The notes below the pieces were generated by a model. It ran no database searches, was not told the origin of the DNA, and saw nothing but the letters and a program-made list of their open reading frames with translations. Shown here in pieces: positions 43,880 through 52,891 of a DNA stretch of 64,000 bases. This stretch comes from Henriciella mobilis (GTDB taxonomy: Bacteria > Pseudomonadota > Alphaproteobacteria > Caulobacterales > Hyphomonadaceae). The stretch covers positions 248,001 to 312,000 of the forward strand of contig NZ_QWFZ01000003.1 in the NCBI RefSeq assembly GCF_003576315.1, read 5' to 3'. Numbering within the stretch: the first letter of the stretch is position 1; each line of letters opens with the position of its first letter. The translations under genes and the position numbers were made by a program.

Positions 43880-46009
43880 ATGAATTTGACGGCGAAGTCC
43901 GGGCTTCTGGCTGCGGCAAGCCTGCTGCTTTCGTTTGCGGCGAGCGCACAGGACGCAAACGGAGATTCCGAGCGCAGGCTCGATACCGTTTACACGATCG
44001 GAAACAACATCCCCACAATCGAGGAGATCGTTGCCGAGCCGACATTCTTCAGCGGCGAGCTGTCGCCATCCGGCCGCTATATGGCAGGCGTGCGGCGGGA
44101 CGGGCTGGACTATTTCCTCGTCGTCACAGACCTCGAAGATGCGGAGCTGAAATTTGCCGGCACCAAGTTCGAGGATCTCCGCATTACCGAAGTTCACTGG
44201 GCAACTGAGGACCGCCTGATCGTCGAGGCGTATGCGGTATTTAACCGCAACACCAACAGCCTGATGAACAAAGCGGACTGGTTCGATCCAGATGCCCGTG
44301 GGTATCGCGTCGATGCGCTGTATGGCATCGACCGCGACGGCGGAAACCTCGTCCGGTTCTTCGAGGGCGACCGCGACATGGACAACATCTACACCCAGGT
44401 GAACCTGATCGATGTCGTTCCGTCCGACCCCGAGCACATGCTGGTTTCGCGGCGCGCGCCGGACTATGGCAACAAGAAGAGCGACAACATTACGCTTGGC
44501 GGTGCCGACGTATACCGGGTCAATGTCAACTCCGGCGACTTCGAAGAGTTCGTACGCGGCAATGACCGCACCACGCAATACCAGACCGATGCGGACGGTA
44601 ACCTGATTTACCGGATCGACGAAAACTCCACCGGCACGCGAAACATCTTCTACGTTCTGACAAAGAAGGAAAACGGCAAGCTTTCATGGGAGCGCGGCGC
44701 GTCAATCAAGATTAACGACCTGGTCGACGAGCTCGAAACACCGTTCAAATTCCAGATCCTGCAGCCAGCCGAAGAAGCGCCGCTATTTTATGTCCGCGAT
44801 GTTCCCGGCACGCAGGACAGACATGCAATCTATCTCTACAACCTCGCTACGGGTGAGCATGTCGAGAAGATTGCCGAACATCCCGACTATGACATGGAGG
44901 GCGGCATCTTCGACCCCAATACCAATGAACTGATCGGCGTTCGCTGGGAAGGCAAGAAGCCAGGCATGCTGCTGTTTGATCCGGCGCAGCAACAATATGT
45001 CGATGCGCTGGAAAACTATCTCGGCGACCAGCAGACCTTCGAATTTGTCGACATGAGCAATGATGGCCGCAAGTGGTTGATCGCCGCGACGGGCCCCGGC
45101 AATCCCGGCACATACCTGACCTTCGACCTCGATGAGGTAAAGATCAGGGAAGTCGCCGTGCGCCGGGCACCAATGGCGGGCAAGGCAACCGCCGAGGTGA
45201 AGGTCGTCGATTACAAGTCAAGGGACGGTAAGGACCTTTTCGGTTACCTGACCCTGCCACCCGGAATCGAGGCGGCCGACTCCCTGCCACTCGTCATGTA
45301 TCCGCATGGCGGGCCGCAAGCGCGCGACTTTTTCGTTTATGATGGCATGGCGCAATTGCTGGCCTCGCGCGGCTATGCCGTCTTTCAGCCGCAGTTCCGC
45401 GGTTCTGCCGGCATGGGCAAGACGTTTGCGCAATCTGGCTATCGTGAGTGGGGCGGCATCATGCAGACGGATGTCGAAGATGCTCTGACCCACCTTGTCT
45501 CTGAAGGCATGGTGGATCCGGACCGAGCTTGCATCATGGGCTATTCCTATGGCGCCTACGCTGCCATGCAGGCCGCCGTGGCCACGCCCGACGCCTATCG
45601 TTGCGTTCTGGCTGGCGGCGGCGTGTACGACCTTCGTGAAATGCAGAAATGGTCCCAGGCCGAACGCGGCAGCAATTCGTCAACGTACGAATACTGGCTG
45701 ACGCAGCTCGGCGATCCGGTCAACGATTACGACGACCTGATCGCTCGCTCTCCCGCCCGGCACGTCGAAAGACTCAAGGCGCCGGTGTTCCTGTTCCATG
45801 GCCGAGAAGACAATATCGTGCCGATCGAGCAGGCTGAGCTGCTTCGCAGCCGACTGGACAGTGCGAACAAGACGTTTGAGTACGTCGTGATGGACAAGTC
45901 CGGGCACTCTTACGGCGCCTACCGTACCGACGAGCCAGAGACGATCCGTCGCGACATCCTGGAGTTCCTGTCGCGGTACAACCCGACCAATAGGAATCCT
46001 GGCTACTAA
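43880..46009 (+). CDS. Exported S9-family prolyl oligopeptidase-like peptidase
   Basis: 709 residues: signal peptide (SGLLAAASLLLSFAASAQD), an N-terminal beta-propeller region (about 40-430) and an alpha/beta-hydrolase domain. The catalytic serine lies in MGYSYGAYAAMQAAV (the usual final Gly of GxSxGG is Tyr here), Asp in FLFHGREDNIVPIEQAE and His in DKSGHSYGAYR. It resembles dipeptidyl-peptidase IV/acylaminoacyl-peptidase types. Own terminator at 46028; monocistronic. Confidence 0.88.
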   Translation: MNLTAKSGLLAAASLLLSFAASAQDANGDSERRLDTVYTIGNNIPTIEEIVAEPTFFSGELSPSGRYMAGVRRDGLDYFLVVTDLEDAELKFAGTKFEDLRITEVHWATEDRLIVEAYAVFNRNTNSLMNKADWFDPDARGYRVDALYGIDRDGGNLVRFFEGDRDMDNIYTQVNLIDVVPSDPEHMLVSRRAPDYGNKKSDNITLGGADVYRVNVNSGDFEEFVRGNDRTTQYQTDADGNLIYRIDENSTGTRNIFYVLTKKENGKLSWERGASIKINDLVDELETPFKFQILQPAEEAPLFYVRDVPGTQDRHAIYLYNLATGEHVEKIAEHPDYDMEGGIFDPNTNELIGVRWEGKKPGMLLFDPAQQQYVDALENYLGDQQTFEFVDMSNDGRKWLIAATGPGNPGTYLTFDLDEVKIREVAVRRAPMAGKATAEVKVVDYKSRDGKDLFGYLTLPPGIEAADSLPLVMYPHGGPQARDFFVYDGMAQLLASRGYAVFQPQFRGSAGMGKTFAQSGYREWGGIMQTDVEDALTHLVSEGMVDPDRACIMGYSYGAYAAMQAAVATPDAYRCVLAGGGVYDLREMQKWSQAERGSNSSTYEYWLTQLGDPVNDYDDLIARSPARHVERLKAPVFLFHGREDNIVPIEQAELLRSRLDSANKTFEYVVMDKSGHSYGAYRTDEPETIRRDILEFLSRYNPTNRNPGY

Positions 46010-46027
46010 AGCGAGGCCAATTGACAA

Positions 46028-46057
46028 AAAAAGCCCGGCATCTCTGCCGGGCTTTTT
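46028..46057. terminator. Bidirectional terminator between the S9 peptidase and DUF1150 genes
   Basis: Thirteen-base-pair stem AAAAAGCCCGGCA/TGCCGGGCTTTTT with a TCTC loop; A and T runs on both sides suit both convergent genes. Confidence 0.93.
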
Positions 46058-46087
46058 CATGCTTTCAATCTCTTGCCGAGGGCGTCT

Positions 46088-46333
46088 CTAGTGGACGCTG
46101 ACCGGGCGCATCTCGTGTGCGCGGGCGGCGGCAAAGGCAGCTTCGCGGCCTTCGACGATCGCCAGTTGCTGGCCGTCACCATTGGCGAGCACGAACAGTG
46201 CGTCACGGTCGGCAACGGTGTCGAGCGCCTCAGGCGGCAGGCCATCGAGCTCTTTTTCGGCGATCCGGCGGATATAAACCAGATCCTTCGCCGAAAACAG
46301 CTTGGCGGCTTGATGTTGAAGGTCTGTCGTCAT
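46088..46333 (-). CDS. DUF1150-family protein
   Basis: 81 residues with the DUF1150 layout: LVYIRRIAEKEL, then ALFVLANGDGQQLAIVEGRE and the C-terminal AFAAARAHEMRPVSVH. The family is nearly confined to alphaproteobacteria and often sits next to small heat-shock protein genes; no Hsp20 gene is adjacent here. Role unknown. The 217 bases upstream contain a long GC hairpin (GCCCGGCG at 46375, CGCCGGGC at 46414) and no gene. Confidence 0.78.
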   Translation of the reverse strand: MTTDLQHQAAKLFSAKDLVYIRRIAEKELDGLPPEALDTVADRDALFVLANGDGQQLAIVEGREAAFAAARAHEMRPVSVH

Positions 46334-46499
46334 GGCATGCTCCTTCCTTCAAAGACAGGACCACGACACATGATGCCCGGCGAGAAGCCCCATTTGGCGG
46401 CAGCTCCTCTCGCCGCCGGGCTCGGGTGTCATGGTGAATCTGGTGTCGCATAATGCCCGGTTCAAGCCGGAAAGGCGGCAAGATGTGGGCATTTGCTCA

Positions 46500-46545
46500 C
46501 TTTTTTAGCTGACGCTGAATGGCCATTCAGATTCAGCTAAAAAAG
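46500..46545. terminator. Cruciform-like terminator downstream of the flavoprotein reductase
   Basis: Outer stem TTTTTTAGCTGA/TCAGCTAAAAAA and, nested inside, the perfect palindrome CTGAATGGCCATTCAG. For the minus-strand reductase gene it reads as a stem followed by Ts. A partial copy of the motif (TTTTTTGAGCTGACGCT) occurs at about 47474. Confidence 0.8.
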
Positions 46546-46550
46546 CCGGA

Positions 46551-47222
46551 TCAGTCGAATTCCTCGGTGATGATATCGTCTTCAGGCACGCCGATTTCCA
46601 GAAGCGCCGCCGAGATGTCATCCAGCATCGCATCCGGTCCGCAAACATAGCATTTGCCTTGTCCAGGCTCGATCCGGCGAGCCAGCAGCTCCTTGTCGAT
46701 CATGCCTTTGGGCAGGTCCGTATCGGACTGGTGGCTGACCGTGAAATAGGTGGTGAGACCCGGCATGTCCTCGAACATCTTGCGATGGATGATGTCGTCT
46801 TCGGTCTTGTTGGAGAAGATCAACTCGCAGCCATCCAGCGTGCCATTCTTCTCCAGCCGCTCGCGAAGGATCGCGATGAAGGGCGTCACGCCGGCACCGC
46901 CTGCGATGAACCAGCCCTTGCCTTCGTCCTGGATGGCGCCCCAGGGCTCATCGGCCAGGACCGTGTCGCCGGGTTTCAGCGTGGCGAGACGCTTGGTCAT
47001 GCCGTCATGCTCCGGATAGGTCTTGATGGTGAATTCGAGATTGCCTTCCTGCGGCAGGCTGGTCGGCGTGAAGGGATGCCCGTCATCGCGCCAGCCTTCG
47101 CGGTCAAGGGCGAGATCAATGGCCTGGCCGGGCGTGTAGGTGAGGTCTGCCGGCTTGTCGAAGACATACCGGTTGACGTCATGGGTGACGGCTTCGACAG
47201 CCTGTAGCGTCAGCGTATGCAT
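46551..47222 (-). CDS. FAD-binding oxidoreductase (ferredoxin-NADP reductase-like)
   Basis: A 223-residue two-domain flavoprotein. FAD domain with YTPGQAIDLALDREGWRDDG and the flavin-pocket region HPFTPTS in place of RxYS; NAD(P) domain with FIAGGAGVTPFIAILRERL, and CYVCGPDAMLDDI near the end. No 2Fe-2S domain. It may pass electrons to an unknown partner. Followed by a strong cruciform terminator; the 281 bases upstream hold only a repeat. Confidence 0.82.
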   Translation of the reverse strand: MHTLTLQAVEAVTHDVNRYVFDKPADLTYTPGQAIDLALDREGWRDDGHPFTPTSLPQEGNLEFTIKTYPEHDGMTKRLATLKPGDTVLADEPWGAIQDEGKGWFIAGGAGVTPFIAILRERLEKNGTLDGCELIFSNKTEDDIIHRKMFEDMPGLTTYFTVSHQSDTDLPKGMIDKELLARRIEPGQGKCYVCGPDAMLDDISAALLEIGVPEDDIITEEFD

Positions 47223-47368
47223 ATTTTTCTCCGTTTTTTATCAGCTTGCCGGAGAAACGTGTCTGGAGATGGCGGCGTTCCCGTGCCGCTCGTCTGAAAT
47301 TTTCTATGGCTGGTATAGAGAGGCCGCTGCGCCACCCTTGGACCAGCCACAATGGCTGCCGCTGACGC

Positions 47369-47413
47369 GCAGCCCTGAGCGCGATCCATCGCGGAGCGAA
47401 GCGTAGCGGGGAT
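47369..47413. repeat. Dispersed palindromic element, extended copy
   Basis: Variant of the units at 22881-22956, with TGAGCGCGATCCATCGCG at one end and AGCGGGGAT at the other and about 14 extra bases between. Here it is intergenic. The remaining sequence of 47223-47503 shows no gene. Confidence 0.75.
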
Positions 47414-47503
47414 AATACAAAAAAGGCGGCTGCCGCCGCATTCGCCAGCCTAAAATCAGTCCCCCGGACTGATTTTTTGAGCTGACGCTCAATCGGCAGC
47501 GAA

Positions 47504-47579
47504 TGGTGGAGCCTAGCGGGATCGAACCGCTGACCTCCTGCATGCCATGCAGGCGCTCTCCCAGCTGAGCTAAGGCCCC
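47504..47579 (-). tRNA. tRNA-Ala (anticodon GGC)
   Basis: 76 bases on the minus strand including encoded CCA. Acceptor stem GGGGCCT/AGGCTCC, D-arm AGCTCAGCTGGGAGAGC, anticodon stem-loop CCTGC-ATGGCAT-GCAGG with GGC at positions 34-36, and T-arm with GGTTCGATC. It decodes GCC, an abundant Ala codon in this genome. Its place between the FYDLN gene and the reductase is typical of the aroA region. Confidence 0.97.
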
Positions 47580-47634
47580 ATTTCTCTGGAGCGCGTGAGT
47601 TATAGTCTCACGCGCTCCTGATCAAGTCCATTTA

Positions 47635-48246
47635 TCAGGACTTTTCGTCTTCGTCCTCACCGGACGCATCATCATCCTCGTCGTCGTCATCATCGTCGTC
47701 GTCGAGGGTCAGATCGTCTTCGTCGCCGAGGTCGATATCGTCGTCTTCGAGGTCGAAATCATCTTCGTCCTCGTCGAGGTCGATGTCGTCGTCATCATCG
47801 TCATCGTCGATGCCGTCCTCGTTGAAGCCGCTTGGCACCTTGCCGGGCGCAGCCTCATCGTCTTCTTCCTCGTCGCCGCCTTCCAGGACTACTTCATCGG
47901 CATCCGAGCCGAGTTCGCGGGACGCTTCGTCCTCGTCGTCATCCTCGTCTTCATCTTCCTCGATGTCGTCGTCATCATCATCGCCGTCATCGTCGTCATC
48001 GCTGACGGCCTTCTTCTTGCGGCGCTTGTTCTCTTCCTCTTCGAGATCGTCCTCGTCCTCATCCTTCGGCACAGCGCTCTTGGCGCGCTTCGCTTTCAGC
48101 TTGGCGCTGGTCGTGCGGACCTCGTCATCGTCGGGATCGAATTCGGTCTTGCACTTCGGGCAAACGGCCGGGCGCTTGTTCAGGTCGTAGAACTTCGCTT
48201 CGCAGCTGGGGCAAATCTGTTTGATACCAAGATCTGGATCGGCCAT
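47635..48246 (-). CDS. FYDLN-acid protein (TIGR02300 family)
   Basis: 203 residues. The N-terminal zinc-ribbon-like part has two CxxC motifs (QICPSCEAKFYDLNKRPAVC and PKCKTEF) and the diagnostic FYDLN. The rest is extremely acidic, with long Asp/Glu runs and one basic patch (KRRKKK). The family is alphaproteobacterial, lies next to aroA, and has no known function. The Asp runs are encoded by near-repeats of GAC/GAT, so length variation by slippage is likely. Confidence 0.93.
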   Translation of the reverse strand: MADPDLGIKQICPSCEAKFYDLNKRPAVCPKCKTEFDPDDDEVRTTSAKLKAKRAKSAVPKDEDEDDLEEEENKRRKKKAVSDDDDDGDDDDDDIEEDEDEDDDEDEASRELGSDADEVVLEGGDEEEDDEAAPGKVPSGFNEDGIDDDDDDDDIDLDEDEDDFDLEDDDIDLGDEDDLTLDDDDDDDDEDDDASGEDEDEKS

Positions 48247-48345
48247 CGGTCTTTGGTCTCCGCACCTGGGATGAAATGATGGGGGGGCGCTTGCCAGAAA
48301 GGCGCGCCCCTGTCAAAGCGCTTTTCGCGTGCTTGTGCAGAGGAG

Positions 48346-49674
48346 ATGCGTTTGGCCTGGACTTCATACCCCGTTCCCCGGTTTCAGGGCGCCATCCGGG
48401 CGCCGGGCGACAAGTCCTGCTCGCACCGTGCCCTGATGTTTGCGGGCCTCGCGGATGGCACCTCCGAGATATCCGGCCTGCTGGAAGGCGAAGACGTCAT
48501 AAACACAGCAAAAGCCATGGCCGCGCTCGGCGCCAGCGTCGAGCAGACCGGCCCGGGAAAATGGACGGTCAAGGGTGTTGGCAAGGCGGGCCTCAGCTCG
48601 CCGGCTCAGGATATCGATTTCGGTAATTCGGGCACCGGCTCGCGCCTGATGATGGGGCTGATGGCCGGCTATCCGATCACAGCGCGTCTCGTGGGCGATG
48701 CCAGCCTCTCGAAGCGGCCAATGAACCGCGTGATCAAGCCGCTGGAGCAGATGGGCGCACGCTTCGAGCATGACGGACGCGGCATGCTGCCGATCACGCT
48801 GCACGGGTCCGACGCGCTGACGCCCATCGACTTCGAGCCGGAACAGGCCTCCGCGCAGGTCAAGTCCTGCGTCCTGCTGGCAGGCCTCAATGCCCGTGGC
48901 ACGACAAGCGTCACCGAATCCCGTCCGACGCGCGACCATACAGAGAAAATGCTGCGCGGCTTCGGCGTGAAGATATCGACGCGGCCCGCTGGCGGCGTTC
49001 GCCAGTGTGTGAGCATCGAGGGCGGCCAGACGCTCCAGCCGGTCGATACATCCATTCCAGGAGACCCCTCCTCGGCCGCCTTCCTGATTGCCGGGGCGCT
49101 GATCTCGCCATCGGGCGGGGTCGTCGTCGAGGGCGTGATGTCGAACGAGACGCGCGACGGCTTCTTCCAGGCCGCCGCCATGATGGGCGCGGGGCTCGGC
49201 GCCGAGGAAATGGGCGATGCAGCCGGTGAACGGCTGGTGGACCTGCAGGCCGCCACAGCCAGCCTCAGGGGCCGGTCCATTCCGGAAACCCTGGTTGCTT
49301 CAATGATTGACGAATTCCCGATCCTGTCAGTCATCGCCGCCTTTGCCGAGGGTGAAACCGTCGTCTCTGGCGCAGAGGAGTTGCGCGTGAAGGAAAGCGA
49401 CCGGATCGCTGCGACGGTCGCCATGCTGAGGGTAAACGGTGTCGAGGTGGAAGAACGCGCCGACGGCTTTGTCGTGCAGGGCTGCGGCGGCCCGCCGCCG
49501 GGCGGCGGCCTTGTCGAGACCCATCATGACCACCGCATCGCGATGAGCGCGCTGGTCATGGGTACGGCCGCGCAAAAGCCGGTCTCCATCGATGATCCGG
49601 GCATGATCGCGACGTCCTATCCCGACTTCATGGCCCATATGGCCGAGCTCGGCGCGGACATCCGGGAGGGTTGA
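48346..49674 (+). CDS. aroA: 3-phosphoshikimate 1-carboxyvinyltransferase (EPSP synthase)
   Basis: Shikimate-pathway enzyme joining shikimate-3-phosphate and PEP. The 442-residue protein has RAPGDKSCSHRALMFAGLAD (PEP/S3P site), FGNSGTGSRLMMGLMAG, the RPMNRVIKPLEQMGA signature and ELRVKESDRIAATVAML. Gly at the position after LFLGNAGT-type residues reads NSGTGSR, resembling class II (glyphosate-tolerant type) enzymes; that class call is tentative. Divergent from the FYDLN gene. Confidence 0.96.
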   Translation: MRLAWTSYPVPRFQGAIRAPGDKSCSHRALMFAGLADGTSEISGLLEGEDVINTAKAMAALGASVEQTGPGKWTVKGVGKAGLSSPAQDIDFGNSGTGSRLMMGLMAGYPITARLVGDASLSKRPMNRVIKPLEQMGARFEHDGRGMLPITLHGSDALTPIDFEPEQASAQVKSCVLLAGLNARGTTSVTESRPTRDHTEKMLRGFGVKISTRPAGGVRQCVSIEGGQTLQPVDTSIPGDPSSAAFLIAGALISPSGGVVVEGVMSNETRDGFFQAAAMMGAGLGAEEMGDAAGERLVDLQAATASLRGRSIPETLVASMIDEFPILSVIAAFAEGETVVSGAEELRVKESDRIAATVAMLRVNGVEVEERADGFVVQGCGGPPPGGGLVETHHDHRIAMSALVMGTAAQKPVSIDDPGMIATSYPDFMAHMAELGADIREG

Positions 49675-49683
49675 ACCGGGTGA

Positions 49684-50376
49684 TCAGGCGCTGGCTGCCC
49701 CAGCATGAGCGCGAGCTGACTCCGAGGCACAGCTCACAATCGCCGGCGCCTTCTGGATGAGCGCATCATTGGTCAGCGCATCGACCATGAACAGCGCAAA
49801 ATCCACGCGGCGGGTCCGATTGCTCTCCAGCACCGGATCGCCGACATGTTCGGCCCAGACGGGCAGGCCCTCGCTTTCGCCTTCTTCAAGGTTGCTGCCA
49901 CGCACGACTGTCCATTGCCGGTCGCTTTCGAAGACCCGCCGGCAGGCTTCGACCTGGTCGTCGATGTCGACCAAACGAAACAGCCGGCCAATGAAGCCGA
50001 ATACGGCCAAGAGGGCTTTCAGCTGCCAGCTATACTTGTCCTTGCCGTCCCGCGTGATGTGCCAGCCGCAGGAGAAGATCAGACGGGCATCCTCGGGGGC
50101 AAGATCGAGTACCGCCTGGGCCGTCTTGGTCGCATAGCCCGTAACGCCCCATGGCACGAGAACCGTCAGAACGCCGTCGCAGTCCTTGACCGCCTGGCGG
50201 ATGACATCGCGGTCATCCGTTGCCCCCGGGAATACGGTGATCTCATCCTTCAGCGCGTCGAGCTTTTCCACGCTCTGTTCCCGGCAGACCCCGACGACTT
50301 CGTATCCCCGCGCGAGCGCGTGACGGGCCATGTACTGGCCAAGCTTGCCTGATATGCCGATGATGCAGACTTTCAT
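49684..50376 (-). CDS. NAD(P)-binding protein (NmrA-like/atypical SDR)
   Basis: About 230 residues with a Rossmann start KVCIIGISGKLGQYMARHAL (GxxGxxG) and GATDDRDVIRQAVKDCDGVL. No YxxxK active site is evident. It resembles the NAD(P)H-binding NmrA group. One of three accessory genes between aroA and cmk. ATG 50379 just upstream is equally possible; AAGGG lies before both. Confidence 0.7.
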   Translation of the reverse strand: MKVCIIGISGKLGQYMARHALARGYEVVGVCREQSVEKLDALKDEITVFPGATDDRDVIRQAVKDCDGVLTVLVPWGVTGYATKTAQAVLDLAPEDARLIFSCGWHITRDGKDKYSWQLKALLAVFGFIGRLFRLVDIDDQVEACRRVFESDRQWTVVRGSNLEEGESEGLPVWAEHVGDPVLESNRTRRVDFALFMVDALTNDALIQKAPAIVSCASESARAHAGAASA

Positions 50377-50430
50377 CATCCGCCCCCTTCCCTTCATGCC
50401 GCCAGCCATGATGGGATAAACTCTTCAGCG

Positions 50431-50943
50431 ATGCCAGAGACTGCAGTCATGATCTCTCTTCACCACGGCAACATTCTCGACATTACCTGCGATGTGATCG
50501 TCAACGCGGCCAATTCCTCGCTGATGGGGGGCGGCGGGGTCGACGGGGCGATCCACCGCGCGGCCGGTCCGGAGCTGAAAGAGGCGTGCAAACCACTCGC
50601 ACCCTGCCCGACCGGCGAGGTTCGCGTGACCGATGGCTTCAGGATCGAAGGCCGCCTCATCTTTCATACGGTCGGCCCCATATGGCGCGGCGGGCAGGAG
50701 GGGGAGGCCGAGCTTCTGGCGGCGTGTTACCGCCATTGCCTCGACGAACTCGTGGCACGGGAGCTGAGGTCCATCGCCTTCCCCGCCATCTCGACCGGGG
50801 CCTATGGGTTTCCGGTGAACGAGGCCGCAGGCATTGCCGTGCGCGCGTGCCGCGCCATGGCCGAGCGCCACCCGGTTTCGATCACCCTCACCGCCTTCGA
50901 CGCGGCGAATGCAAACGCACTCGCCGCAGCGCTCGAAGCCTGA
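50431..50943 (+). CDS. Macro-domain protein (O-acetyl-ADP-ribose deacetylase type)
   Basis: A 170-residue single macro domain of the MacroD/YmdB type: HGNILDITCDVIVNAANSSL, the loop MGGGGVDGAIHRAAGPEL that binds the distal ribose, and AFPAISTGAYGFPVNEAAGI for the diphosphate. It would remove ADP-ribose from proteins or hydrolyse O-acetyl-ADP-ribose. ATG 50449 (MISLHHGN) is an alternative start closer to typical family ends. It is divergent from the NmrA-like gene and convergent with the PLP enzyme. Confidence 0.9.
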   Translation: MPETAVMISLHHGNILDITCDVIVNAANSSLMGGGGVDGAIHRAAGPELKEACKPLAPCPTGEVRVTDGFRIEGRLIFHTVGPIWRGGQEGEAELLAACYRHCLDELVARELRSIAFPAISTGAYGFPVNEAAGIAVRACRAMAERHPVSITLTAFDAANANALAAALEA

Positions 50944-50946
50944 CCC

Positions 50947-52014
50947 TCAGGCCGTCAGGCGGGCGATGGTTTCCAGGTGGGGCGCGAGGTCGAGGCCCTG
51001 CGCCTCCAGCCAGCCAGGATTGTAATAGGTGTCGAGATAGCGCTCGCCGCCATCGCAGATCAGTGTCGCGACGCTGCCGGCCCGTCCGGCCTCCCGCATT
51101 TCCGCCATCAGGTGCAGCGCCGCCCAGACATTCGTCCCGGTCGACCCGCCGCACTTGCGCCCCAGCATGCCTTCCAGCCAGTGGATCGTGGCAAGCGAGG
51201 CGGCATCCGGCACCTGCATCATCCGGTCGATGACGCGTGGCTGGAAGGAGGCCTCGACACGGGGGCGGCCAATCCCCTCGATACGCGAGCGCCCCTTGAT
51301 CCTGAGATCGGGGTCGCGCGTGACATAGTGATCGTAGAAGACGGAGTTTTCCGGATCGGCGACGCAAAGCTGCGTTTTCGACGACAGGTCTCCGCGATAG
51401 CGGATGAAGCGGCCGATGGTGGCCGACGTCCCGCCCGTGCCCGCACTCATCACGACCCAGTCCGGGATGGCGTGTTCTTCAAGCGAGAGCTGCGCGAACA
51501 GGCTCTCGGCAATATTGTTGTTGCCGCGCCAGTCCGTCGCCCGCTCGGCGAAAGTGAACTGGTCCATGTAATGCCCGCCAAGCTCTGAGGCGATGCGCTC
51601 GGCCTCGGCATAGATGTCCGGGGCCGGGACGGCGCGGGTCTCGGCGCCGTAGAAACGGATCTGGTCGATTTTCTTCTGCGCCGTGCCCTCCGGCAGGACG
51701 GCGATGAAGCGCAGGCCGAGCAGCCGGGCGAAATAGGCTTCCGACACGGCCGTCGAGCCTGAGGAGCTTTCGACCACGACCGTGTCCGGTCCGATCATTC
51801 CGTTGCACAGGCCATAAAGGTAAAGCGAGCGGGCCAGCCGGTGCTTCAGGCTGCCGGATGGATGGATCGACTCGTCTTTCAGGTAGAGGGCCTGGTCATC
51901 AAAGCCGGGCAGGTCGACCCGGATAAGATGCGTATCGGCCGAGCGGTTGAAGTCGGCATTGATGCGCTGCATGGCCTCGCAGACCCACTGCCGCTCGCCG
52001 CAAAGATCCTGCAT
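50947..52014 (-). CDS. PLP-dependent cysteine-synthase-family enzyme
   Basis: About 355 residues, fold-type II PLP enzyme. PLP lysine in [20 protein letters not shown], substrate loop [20 protein letters not shown], phosphate-binding [14 protein letters not shown] and [17 protein letters not shown] near the end. It belongs to the broader cysteine synthase/cystathionine beta-synthase family rather than classic CysK. The frame is open to 52176, overlapping cmk, but ATG 52014 has AGGAGG upstream and fits the family N-terminus ([20 protein letters not shown]). Confidence 0.8.
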   Translation of the reverse strand: MQDLCGERQWVCEAMQRINADFNRSADTHLIRVDLPGFDDQALYLKDESIHPSGSLKHRLARSLYLYGLCNGMIGPDTVVVESSSGSTAVSEAYFARLLGLRFIAVLPEGTAQKKIDQIRFYGAETRAVPAPDIYAEAERIASELGGHYMDQFTFAERATDWRGNNNIAESLFAQLSLEEHAIPDWVVMSAGTGGTSATIGRFIRYRGDLSSKTQLCVADPENSVFYDHYVTRDPDLRIKGRSRIEGIGRPRVEASFQPRVIDRMMQVPDAASLATIHWLEGMLGRKCGGSTGTNVWAALHLMAEMREAGRAGSVATLICDGGERYLDTYYNPGWLEAQGLDLAPHLETIARLTA

Positions 52015-52123
52015 CCCGGACAGCCTCCTGATTGCATCCAAGGTCCGCGCTTGATGACAGGCTGCATCATGGCTTGGCAAGTCCGGTTGACGCTCGCCGC
52101 GCCATGACGCATCTGTCCGCGCC

Positions 52124-52756
52124 ATGATTATCGCCATCGACGGAACACTGGCCTCAGGCAAGGGGACGATCGCCACGCGACTCGCGGCCCACTATGGCCT
52201 GCCGCATATGGATACCGGCCGTCTATACCGCGCGACCGGTGTCGCCGCGATGCGGGCGGGCGTCGCGCTCGACGATGCCGACGCCATCGCCGCCCTCGCC
52301 GCCCGGCTCGATCCGGGCCTTTACGAGGAAGCTGAATTGCGCACGGCAGAGGCCGGTGTGGCGGCTTCAAAGGTCGCCGTGATACCGGAAGTGCGAACAG
52401 CCCTCCTGCAGCTGCAGCGCGACTTCGCGCACCAGCCGACCGGCGCGGTACTCGATGGCCGGGATATCGGCACGGTGGTTTGCCCCGACGCCGATGTGAA
52501 GCTCTGGGTCGATGCCGACCTCGATGCCCGCGCCCGGCGCCGTCATGCCGAGCTGACAGCCTCCGGCGCAACCATCTCTCTCGACGATCTGATCCGCCAG
52601 TTGCGCGAGCGCGACGAGCGCGACCGTTCGCGCAAAGATGCGCCGATGAAAATGGCCGCAGACGCGGTCTTGATCGATACCACTCATCTGACTATAGACG
52701 CGGCTGTGGAAAAGGCGCGGGCGGCCGTGGATGCGGTCATGGCCCGTCAGGAGTAG
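52124..52756 (+). CDS. cmk: Cytidylate kinase
   Basis: Phosphorylates CMP/dCMP. 210 residues with P-loop [54 protein letters not shown] and the lid region [20 protein letters not shown]. The cmk-rpsA order is widely conserved. It begins about 110 bases from the divergent PLP-enzyme start. Confidence 0.96.
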   Translation: MIIAIDGTLASGKGTIATRLAAHYGLPHMDTGRLYRATGVAAMRAGVALDDADAIAALAARLDPGLYEEAELRTAEAGVAASKVAVIPEVRTALLQLQRDFAHQPTGAVLDGRDIGTVVCPDADVKLWVDADLDARARRRHAELTASGATISLDDLIRQLRERDERDRSRKDAPMKMAADAVLIDTTHLTIDAAVEKARAAVDAVMARQE

Positions 52757-52891
52757 CAGGCTCTGGAGCAAACTGGCTCCAAATCCAAAAGCCTGGCCTC
52801 CGCCCTTCCAGAATAAAGACTGACAGCGTGTACGCGCCAGCAATCCCGCTCGGCGCCGTGAACCGCGTTGATCAGACCCTTTGGAGAAAAA
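52757..52891 (+). promoter_or_regulatory. rpsA leader with nested stem-loops
   Basis: 135-base leader. An outer stem CAGGCT (52757) / AGCCTG (52790) encloses TGGAGC (52764) / GCTCCA (52776); a second GC-rich region follows before GGAGAAAAA and the ATG. S1 autoregulates its own mRNA in E. coli; a similar role is possible here. Confidence 0.4.
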
